A DNA stretch of 14,369 bases from JBPCOI01 sp051000395 (GTDB taxonomy: Bacteria > Actinomycetota > Actinomycetes > Mycobacteriales > Jatrophihabitantaceae), in the NCBI GenBank assembly GCA_051000395.1, contig JBPCOI010000022.1:1-14369 (forward strand), in the 5' to 3' direction. Positions 6,921-12,462 of the stretch are shown piece after piece. Positions within the stretch are counted from its first letter, which is position 1, and the number at the start of each line of letters is the position of its first letter. Under the pieces are notes generated by a model that saw nothing but the letters and a program-made list of their open reading frames with translations, was not told the DNA's origin and ran no database searches. Made by a program: the position numbers and the translations under genes.

Positions 6921-6970
6921 GGGGCGGCTGCGTCAGCGGCGCGTGCCAGCACCGTCGACGCGGCTGCCCC
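6921..6970 (+). promoter_or_regulatory. 14-bp RNA hairpin after rpsO (likely RNase III processing site or attenuator)
   Basis: GGGGCGGCTGCGTC (6921-6934) pairs along its full length with GACGCGGCTGCCCC (6957-6970), giving 14 consecutive RNA pairs of which two are G-U wobbles, around a 22-nt loop. It starts 8 nt after the rpsO stop codon. No T-run follows. In Escherichia coli and Streptomyces the rpsO-pnp interval carries hairpins cut by RNase III that control pnp expression. This stem is well placed and long enough for that role; a partial terminator is the alternative. Confidence 0.6.
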
Positions 6971-6996
6971 TTCGTACAACTGAACACCCATCAGCC

Positions 6997-7012
6997 GGAC
7001 GCACGTGCGTCC
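6997..7012. promoter_or_regulatory. Perfect 16-bp palindrome in the rpsO-pnp spacer
   Basis: GGACGCACGTGCGTCC is a perfect self-complementary 16-mer with CACGTG at its centre. In DNA it could be the site of a dimeric regulator; in RNA it can fold as a 6-bp stem with an ACGT loop. It lies 27 nt after the 14-bp hairpin and about 190 nt before the pnp start. Confidence 0.5.
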
Positions 7013-7020
7013 TCGCGACC

Positions 7021-7039
7021 GCGCACCTTTCGGTGACGC
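7021..7039 (+). promoter_or_regulatory. Small hairpin in pnp leader
   Basis: GCGCACC (7021-7027) pairs with GGTG-A-CGC (7032-7039), leaving one bulged A and a TTTC loop. It is one of a series of structures in the pnp leader and has no known individual function. Confidence 0.35.
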
Positions 7040-7082
7040 CGGTCCTCGGTAGTGGCGGTCGGACCGATTTTGGTTCCGCCCG

Positions 7083-7094
7083 CTTCGATCGAAG
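7083..7094. promoter_or_regulatory. 12-bp palindrome in pnp leader
   Basis: CTTCGATCGAAG is perfectly self-complementary. It may be a protein site or fold as a short RNA stem; nothing ties it to a named regulator. Confidence 0.3.
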
Positions 7095-7153
7095 ACCGGC
7101 ACCCAGCACGAGGTGTCCCGCACGCCGCCTCCGGCTCCGTACAGAGCGTCGCG

Positions 7154-7173
7154 TCGTGGCCAAGTTGCCACGA
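7154..7173 (+). promoter_or_regulatory. Hairpin just upstream of the pnp ribosome-binding site
   Basis: TCGTGGC (7154-7160) and GCCACGA (7167-7173) form a perfect 7-bp stem with a CAAGTT loop. It ends 31 nt before the ATG of pnp and about 18 nt before the GAGAGGGG Shine-Dalgarno site. PNPase is known to repress its own mRNA through leader hairpins in enterobacteria, so a role in autoregulation is possible but inferred. Confidence 0.4.
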
Positions 7174-7204
7174 GAGCCCGCCTGCCAACCGAGAGGGGCA
7201 CTCC

Positions 7205-9445
7205 ATGACGGAGGCCATTCACAGCGATGCCGAGAGCGGCATCTTCGAAACCGTCGCGACCGTCGACAACGGCAAGTTCGGCACCCGCAGCATTCGCTTC
7301 GAGACCGGACGCCTAGCCAAGCAGGCAGCCGGTTCGGTCGTCGCCTATCTGGACGATGACACCATGCTGCTGTCAGCCACGACGGCCGGCAAGCACCCGC
7401 GCGAGGGCTTCGACTTCTTCCCGCTGACGGTCGACGTCGAGGAGCGGATGTATGCCGCGGGTCGCATCCCGGGCTCGTTCTTCCGTCGCGAGGGACGCCC
7501 CAGTGAGGACGCCATCCTCACCTGCCGTCTCATCGACCGGCCGCTGCGCCCGACGTTCGTCAAGGGCCTGCGCAACGAGGTCCAGGTCGTCATCACGGTC
7601 ATGGCGCTCAACCCGGACCACGCCTACGACGTGCTGGCGATCAACGCCGCGTCGGCGTCCACCCAGATCTCCGGCCTGCCGTTCTCCGGCCCGGTGGGCG
7701 GCACCCGTGTCGCGCTGATCGAGGGCCAGTGGGTGGGCTTCCCGACGCACTCCGAACTCGCGCGCGCGACCTTCGACATGGTCGTCGCCGGCCGGGTCGT
7801 CTCGACGCCCGGTGCCGAAGACACCGTCGCGATCATGATGGTCGAGGCCGAGGCCACCGAGAACAGCATCGAGCTGATCGCCGGCGGCGCGACGCGCCCG
7901 ACCGAGGAGGTCGTCGCCGAAGGTCTCGAGGCCGCGAAGCCGTTCATCGCCGAGCTGTGCCGGGCGCAGGCCGATCTCGCCGCCAAGGCGGCCAAACCGG
8001 TCGCCGAGTTCCCGGTCTTCCTCGACTACCAGGACGACGTGCTCGCTGCGGTGTCCGACGAGGTCGCCGAGCCGCTGAGCCGCGCGCTGACGATCGCCGA
8101 CAAGCAGGACCGCGAGGCCGAGCTCGACCGCCTCAAGGCGCAGGCCAAAGCCACGCTGACCTCGCAGGGGGCCTTCAGCGGCCGCGAGAGCGAGATCAGC
8201 GGGGCCTACCGCGCGCTGACCAAGAAGCTCGTGCGCCAGCGCATCCTGCGCGACAAGGTGCGCATCGACGGTCGCGGGCTGGCCGACATCCGCACCCTCT
8301 CGGCCGAAGTCGAGGTCGTCCCGCGGGTGCACGGCTCGGCGCTGTTCCAGCGCGGCGAGACGCAGATCCTCGGCGTCACCACGTTGAACATGCTCGGCCT
8401 GGAGCAGAAGCTCGACACGCTCAGCCCGAACCGTACGAAGCGTTACATGCACAACTACAACTTCCCGCCGTACTCCACCGGGGAGACCGGACGGGTCGGT
8501 TCGCCCAAGCGGCGCGAGATCGGCCACGGCGCGCTCGCCGAGCGGGCCCTCGTCCCGGTGCTGCCGAACCGCGACGAGTTTCCGTACGCGAGCCGCCAGG
8601 TGTCCGAGGCCCTCGGCTCCAACGGCTCGACGTCGATGGGTTCGGTCTGCGCGTCCACGCTCGGCCTGCTCAACGCCGGCGTGCCGCTGCGCGCGCCGGT
8701 GGCGGGCATTGCGATGGGCTTGATCTCCGACACCTCGGCGGCCGGTGAGACCGAGTACGTCGCGCTCACCGACATCCTCGGCGCCGAGGACGCGTTCGGC
8801 GACATGGACTTCAAGGTCGCCGGCACCAGGGAGTTCGTCACCGCCCTGCAGCTGGACACCAAGCTCGACGGCATCCCGTCCGAGGTGCTCGCCGCCGCGC
8901 TCACGCAGGCCCGCGACGCCCGCCTGCACATCCTCGACGTCATGGCCGAGGCCATCGATGGCCCGGACGAGATGAGCCCGTACGCCCCGCGCGTCACGGT
9001 CGTGAAGATCCCGGTCGACAAAATCGGCGCGGTGATCGGGCCCAAGGGCGCGATGGTCCACTCGATTCAGGACGACACCGGCGCGCAGATCCCGATCGAG
9101 GACGACGGCACGATTTACGTCGGCGCGTCCGACGGGCCGGCCGCGCAGGCCGCCGTCGACCTGATCAACGCGATCGCCAACCCGCAGATGCCCAAGGCGG
9201 GGGAGCGCTTCCTCGGCACGGTAGTGAAGACGGCGGCGTTCGGCGCGTTCGTCTCGCTGCTACCGGGCAAGGACGGGCTGATCCACATCAGCAAGCTGGG
9301 CCGGGGCAAGCGCATCGGCAAGGTCGAGGATGTCGTGAACGTCGGCGACAAGATCCAGGTGGAGATCGGCGAGATCGACCAGCGAGGCAAGATCAGCCTG
9401 GTCCTCGTCGACGAGGATGCGAGCGCGCCGACCGCTACCGGCTGA
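7205..9445 (+). CDS. pnp: Polyribonucleotide nucleotidyltransferase (PNPase)
   Basis: PNPase is a trimeric 3'-5' phosphorolytic exoribonuclease that degrades mRNA and can add heteropolymeric tails; in Streptomyces it is also known as guanosine pentaphosphate synthetase (GpsI). The 746-aa product has the first RNase PH domain with FFRREGRPSEDAILTCRLID (residues 92-111), an all-helical linker domain, and the second RNase PH domain. The second domain carries SNGSTSMGSVCAS (from 472) and the catalytic acidic stretch AEDAFGDMDFKVAG (D529, D533, D535). A KH domain with GPKG (612-615) and an S1 domain (about 666-738, FLGTVVKTAAFGAFV to GKISLVLVDED) follow. The length is normal for actinobacteria. 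ATG 7205 is chosen because it has GAGAGGGG upstream; the frame is open to 7052, but that part is leader sequence. Confidence 0.98.
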   Translation: MTEAIHSDAESGIFETVATVDNGKFGTRSIRFETGRLAKQAAGSVVAYLDDDTMLLSATTAGKHPREGFDFFPLTVDVEERMYAAGRIPGSFFRREGRPSEDAILTCRLIDRPLRPTFVKGLRNEVQVVITVMALNPDHAYDVLAINAASASTQISGLPFSGPVGGTRVALIEGQWVGFPTHSELARATFDMVVAGRVVSTPGAEDTVAIMMVEAEATENSIELIAGGATRPTEEVVAEGLEAAKPFIAELCRAQADLAAKAAKPVAEFPVFLDYQDDVLAAVSDEVAEPLSRALTIADKQDREAELDRLKAQAKATLTSQGAFSGRESEISGAYRALTKKLVRQRILRDKVRIDGRGLADIRTLSAEVEVVPRVHGSALFQRGETQILGVTTLNMLGLEQKLDTLSPNRTKRYMHNYNFPPYSTGETGRVGSPKRREIGHGALAERALVPVLPNRDEFPYASRQVSEALGSNGSTSMGSVCASTLGLLNAGVPLRAPVAGIAMGLISDTSAAGETEYVALTDILGAEDAFGDMDFKVAGTREFVTALQLDTKLDGIPSEVLAAALTQARDARLHILDVMAEAIDGPDEMSPYAPRVTVVKIPVDKIGAVIGPKGAMVHSIQDDTGAQIPIEDDGTIYVGASDGPAAQAAVDLINAIANPQMPKAGERFLGTVVKTAAFGAFVSLLPGKDGLIHISKLGRGKRIGKVEDVVNVGDKIQVEIGEIDQRGKISLVLVDEDASAPTATG

Positions 9446-9458
9446 GGTCGCCCCCGGC

Positions 9459-9482
9459 GCTCGGTGCGCACCGCGGACGAGC
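9459..9482 (+). terminator. Hairpin after pnp, possible terminator
   Basis: CGGTGCGCACCG (9462-9473) is a perfect 12-bp palindrome, and GCTCG (9459-9463) can alternatively pair with CGAGC (9478-9482). A further pair, AGCACC (9480-9485) with GGTGCT (9519-9524), follows. The structure begins 13 nt after the pnp stop and has no T-run, so a terminator role is only suggested by position. No gene is seen in the rest of the 131-nt gap. Confidence 0.35.
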
Positions 9483-9576
9483 ACCAGGATTCCGTCGGCG
9501 GTGCCTGCCGGTCCGCGGGGTGCTGGTCGATCCAGCCCGTCAGCCGTAGCGCGTGCTCCACGGTGAGGGGGACACG

Positions 9577-10782
9577 GTGCCGCGGTTGCGCGAGCTGCCG
9601 GGCGAGGTACGAGCCCTGGTCGCCGTGGCGTTCATGGTGGCCCTGGGCTACGGCGTCGTGGCGCCGGCGATCCCGCTGTTCGCGCGCCAGTTCGGGGTCA
9701 GCAAGACGGCCGCCGGCGCGGTGATCAGCGCCTTCGCCCTGATGCGGCTGGTGACCGCGCCGTTCGTGGGCCGGTTGGTGAATGCGTTCGGTGAGCGGAT
9801 CATGCTGGCGGCCGGGATCGGGATCGTCGCCGGGTCCAGCCTGCTTGCCGGGTTCGCGCAGAGCTACTGGCAGCTGCTCGTGCTGCGCGGCATCGGCGGC
9901 GTGGGCTCGATCATGTTCAGCGTCAGCGCTGCGGGCATCCTCGTCCGCGTCACCCCCAGCCACCTGCGGGGACGCGCGCAGGGGGCGTGGGCCGGCGCCT
10001 TCCTGCTGGGGATGATCGCCGGTCCGGCCGTCGGGACGGTCGCGGTCTGGTCGCTGCGTGCCCCGTTCTTCCTGTACGCCGCCACCCTGGTCGTGGCCGG
10101 CGCGCTGGGGCTGTGGACGCTGCGGCACAGCGAGTTCGCGGCGCGCAGCAGCCAGCGGAGCGCTCCGCTGCCGTTGCGGACTGCGTTGCGCCACCGCGCC
10201 TACGTCGCCGCGTTGATCGCGTCCTTCGCCGGTGACTTCGCCGTCGTCGGGACGCGCAGCGCCATCGTGCCGCAGTTCGTCACCGATCGCCTGCACCTCG
10301 GCTCGGCCTGGGTGTACGCGGCGTTCCTCGTGGTCAGCGTCGTGAGCGGCGCGCTGCTGCTGCCGTTCGGACGGATCGCGGACACCAGGGGCAGGCGCCC
10401 GGTGATCGTCGGCGGGCTGACGCTCGGCGCGCTCGGGTTCCTCCTGCTGCCGGCGTTGCCGTTCGCGGTCGGCCTGCTGGTCGCGATGGCGCTGATCGGC
10501 GTTGCCGGAGCCGCCGACTCGGTGGCACCCGGCGCGGTGATGGGTGACGTGGTGGCCGGCAGGGGAGGGACGGTCGTCGCGGTGTTCCAGATGTCCGGCG
10601 ACCTCGGTGCCGTCATCGGCCCGGTCGCCGCGGGCTGGATCGCCGACTGGCACGGCTATGCCGCCACCTTCGTGCTGAGCGCGGCCGTCTCGCTGGCGCC
10701 CGTCCCGGCGGTGCTCGCCGCCCCGGAGACCCTGAGCGCCGCGCCAGCGGAAACCGTGACTGCCGCCGCCGACGGGACCTGA
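9577..10782 (+). CDS. Major facilitator superfamily (MFS) transporter
   Basis: This is a 401-aa membrane protein with about twelve hydrophobic helices, of the drug:H+ antiporter type in the MFS. The first helix is followed by GYGVVAPAIPLFARQFGVSKTAAGAVISAFALMR. The cytoplasmic loop between helices 2 and 3 (GRLVNAFGERIML) is a motif A relative, repeated in the second half as GRIADTRGRRPVIVGG. A basic central loop (RHSEFAARSSQRS) separates the two six-helix halves. GTG 9577 is chosen because GAGGGGG ends 5 nt before it; a GTG at 9553 in the same frame lacks a ribosome-binding site. The substrate is unknown. It is the first of four genes between pnp and the M16 protease gene, 34 nt ahead of an Rrf2-type regulator that might control it. 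Confidence 0.92.
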   Translation: MPRLRELPGEVRALVAVAFMVALGYGVVAPAIPLFARQFGVSKTAAGAVISAFALMRLVTAPFVGRLVNAFGERIMLAAGIGIVAGSSLLAGFAQSYWQLLVLRGIGGVGSIMFSVSAAGILVRVTPSHLRGRAQGAWAGAFLLGMIAGPAVGTVAVWSLRAPFFLYAATLVVAGALGLWTLRHSEFAARSSQRSAPLPLRTALRHRAYVAALIASFAGDFAVVGTRSAIVPQFVTDRLHLGSAWVYAAFLVVSVVSGALLLPFGRIADTRGRRPVIVGGLTLGALGFLLLPALPFAVGLLVAMALIGVAGAADSVAPGAVMGDVVAGRGGTVVAVFQMSGDLGAVIGPVAAGWIADWHGYAATFVLSAAVSLAPVPAVLAAPETLSAAPAETVTAAADGT

Positions 10783-10816
10783 GCCGCTCCGCGCCCGAGA
10801 CTGCGAGGATGGGGAG

Positions 10817-11272
10817 GTGCAGATCTCGGCGAAGACGGACTACGCGGTGCGCGCGCTGCTGTCCCTGGCCGCCCACGAACCGAACCTGGTCAAGGTCGAC
10901 GTCGTTGTGGGCGAGCAGGGGCTGCCGCGCAAGTTCGTCGAGGCGATCCTCGGCGAGTTGCGCCGGGCTGGACTCGTCCGCAGCCAGCGCGGCGCCGTCG
11001 GCGGTTACGCGCTGGCCAGACCCGCCGACCAGATCACCATCGGCGCGGTCATCCGCGCGGTCGACGGCCCGCTCGCCGAGGTGCGCGGACTTCGCCCGCA
11101 CGAGACCGTCTACACCGGCGTCGCCGAGCACCTGCCCGACGTGTGGGTCGCGGTGCGCGCCAGCCTGCGGCAGGTGCTCGACGAGACGACCCTGGCCCAC
11201 GTGCTCGCCGGACGCCTGCCCGCGCACGTCCGCAAGCTCGTGGACGCCCCCGACGCCTGGTTGCCGCGCTGA
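10817..11272 (+). CDS. Rrf2-family transcriptional regulator without cysteines
   Basis: This 151-aa winged-helix DNA-binding protein belongs to the Rrf2 family. It starts MQISAKTDYAVRALLSLA, the family's typical N-terminus, continues with the recognition helix region GLPRKFVEAILGELRRAGLVRSQRG and the wing GAVGGYALARPADQITIGAVIRAVDGP, and ends in a dimerisation helix (about residues 100-140). NsrR, IscR and RsrR bind Fe-S clusters through cysteines between the wing and the dimer helix. This protein has no cysteine at all, so it must sense something else or act without a cluster. The GTG at 10817 lies 6 nt after GAGGAT (10805-10810), a poor -10 match that could give a leaderless transcript, and GGGGAG directly precedes it. 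The likely target is the adjacent MFS gene or itself (inference). Confidence 0.93.
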   Translation: MQISAKTDYAVRALLSLAAHEPNLVKVDVVVGEQGLPRKFVEAILGELRRAGLVRSQRGAVGGYALARPADQITIGAVIRAVDGPLAEVRGLRPHETVYTGVAEHLPDVWVAVRASLRQVLDETTLAHVLAGRLPAHVRKLVDAPDAWLPR

Positions 11273-11328
11273 GCTCCGTACTCCCCGCTGGCAGGCGAGC
11301 CCGACAGGTGACGCGCGCCACAACGGCG

Positions 11329-11334
11329 TATCGT
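11329..11334 (+). promoter_or_regulatory. Predicted -10 element upstream of the X-Pro repeat gene
   Basis: TATCGT fits the actinobacterial TANNNT -10 and lies 26 nt before the ATG at 11361, leaving room for a short leader with the GAGGGGG Shine-Dalgarno site (11349-11355). GTGACG (11308-11313), 15 nt upstream, is a partial TTGACA-like -35. This would start a transcript for the 69-aa protein and the membrane protein behind it. Confidence 0.45.
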
Positions 11335-11360
11335 CGAGATCGCACGGTGAGGGGGTCGCG

Positions 11361-11570
11361 ATGGGACACATCGGTGAGCTGCGGCAGCACTTCGAGGTGC
11401 TGCCTGAAGGGCCGGACGAGCTGAGCCGCGAACTCGCGAGGTGGTTGCCGGCCGGACGCATGCCCGAGCCCGAACCAATGCCCGTGCCGAGCCCCGAGCC
11501 CATGCCCGGGCCGGACCCGGTGCCGGGGCCCGAGCCCGCACCGCAGCCACCGAGCAGCTACCTGCGCTGA
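11361..11570 (+). CDS. 69-aa protein with fifteen consecutive X-Pro dipeptides
   Basis: I do not recognise this family. The 69-aa product has an N-terminal segment, MGHIGELRQHFEVLPEGPDE and on to LSRELARWL (residues 1-29), that could form an amphipathic helix. From residue 34 to 63 every second residue is proline (prolines 35, 37, 39 ... 63), with Glu, Met, Val, Ser, Gly, Asp, Ala and Gln between them, and it ends in PSSYLR. Such X-Pro runs form stiff polyproline-II rods, as in the periplasm-spanning part of TonB. There is no signal peptide or membrane segment. The ATG at 11361 is supported by the strong GAGGGGG site 5 nt upstream and by the end of the preceding gene at 11272. The next gene begins 3 nt after its stop, so the two are probably cotranslated. 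The net charge of the repeat is acidic. Confidence 0.7.
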   Translation: MGHIGELRQHFEVLPEGPDELSRELARWLPAGRMPEPEPMPVPSPEPMPGPDPVPGPEPAPQPPSSYLR

Positions 11571-11573
11571 GCC

Positions 11574-12437
11574 GTGAAGCAGTTCTCCGGCACCGAGCCA
11601 CTGGTCGGCGAGATCCGCGGCCTACGCACGTTCCGGGTCGACGAGTCGGGCCTGCTGTTGCCGCTGTACTCCAACCTGGCCTGGTACGACGGGACGAACA
11701 CCGCCGCCTGCGCGCCACCGACCGGTGAGGCCGAACGCCGTGATCATCCGGTGCCCTCGGCTACCTGCGAGTGCGGCTTCTACGCGTACGGCACGCAGCA
11801 GGCGGCGGCGGCGAACCACAGCACGCGTTTCGTCCAGGCCATCGTGTCGTGCTGGGGATCGGTGGTGGCCGGTACCCAAGGGGTGCGCGCCGAGCACGCC
11901 CGGATCGATGCGCTCTGGCTGCACCCGAACGTGCCCGGCGAGCTGCGGCGGCGGGTAGCCGGCAAGTACCCGTCCGCACGCATGTATGCCGATCGCGGTG
12001 CCATGGTTGCCGAGTACCCGCTGTCGGAGCTCGGTTGCTACGAACCGCTGCCGCCGCGCCGGCGCCTGCCGCGCGCCGCGTCCATCGTCGGCGGGGCGGC
12101 CCTGCTGGCCCTGGGCGCGCTGCCCTCGTCGCTGCTGCACAGCTCCTCGCTGCTGTGGGACGGCTGGTTGGCCGTGACCCTGGCCGCCGCGGCGCTGACG
12201 GTGTGGCTGCTCGCCTTCACGCGCGGCACCGGGCACCTCGCCGCCGGGCTCGTCACGGCGGGCGTGCTGGCCTGGGTGGCCGCGCCGGCGTTCGGGCTCG
12301 CCGGCTGGCTGCTGCGGGCCCCGCTGCTGCGTGGGCTGCTGGTCGCCGGCGGGCGGTACCTGCTCTCGCTTCGCCCCGGCTACTTCCCGGTCGTGCGGGG
12401 GGCTCGGGAACGCACGTTCTGCGGCGTCCATCCCTGA
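11574..12437 (+). CDS. Membrane protein with N-terminal CHCC-type domain, function unknown
   Basis: The 287-aa product has two parts. Residues 10-150 are a soluble domain with GLRTFRVDESGLLLPL, an aromatic segment NLAWYDGTNTAACAP, a possible metal site C46-x11-H58-x6-C65-x-C67 in CECGFYAYGT, and then SCWGSVVAGTQGVRAEHARIDALW. This C/H/CxCG(I/F)YA plus WG-V-G-RAE layout recalls a family of actinobacterial hypothetical proteins (from memory). Residues 165-265 hold three or four membrane segments (about 168-188, 194-216, 222-247, 250-266). The N-terminus has no signal peptide, so the Cys-rich domain is probably cytoplasmic. GTG 11574 follows the stop of the 69-aa gene by 3 nt without a clear ribosome-binding site, so coupled translation is likely. 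The function is unknown. Confidence 0.85.
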   Translation: MKQFSGTEPLVGEIRGLRTFRVDESGLLLPLYSNLAWYDGTNTAACAPPTGEAERRDHPVPSATCECGFYAYGTQQAAAANHSTRFVQAIVSCWGSVVAGTQGVRAEHARIDALWLHPNVPGELRRRVAGKYPSARMYADRGAMVAEYPLSELGCYEPLPPRRRLPRAASIVGGAALLALGALPSSLLHSSSLLWDGWLAVTLAAAALTVWLLAFTRGTGHLAAGLVTAGVLAWVAAPAFGLAGWLLRAPLLRGLLVAGGRYLLSLRPGYFPVVRGARERTFCGVHP

Positions 12438-12450
12438 GTCCGCGAACCCA

Positions 12451-12456
12451 TAGGAT
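12451..12456 (+). promoter_or_regulatory. Predicted -10 element of a leaderless promoter for the M16 protease gene
   Basis: TAGGAT matches TANNNT and is followed by 6 nt and the ATG at 12463. No Shine-Dalgarno site lies between them. The same layout is seen before ribF. It implies that the M16 gene has its own promoter, separate from the preceding membrane-protein gene. Confidence 0.6.
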
Positions 12457-12462
12457 CGCGGG

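Noticed and set aside
7373..9061. Minus-strand open frame of 562 codons opposite pnp
   Set aside because: Shadow of pnp; repetitive Arg/Glu/Asp/His composition and no recognisable motif.
9115..10653. Long minus-strand open frame of 512 codons opposite pnp and the MFS gene
   Set aside because: It is antisense to two well-recognised genes, is rich in Arg/Asp/His/Gln as expected for a GC-rich shadow frame, and shows no domain. The part over the 9446-9576 gap reads plausibly (LRLTGWIDQHPAD) but matches nothing I know.
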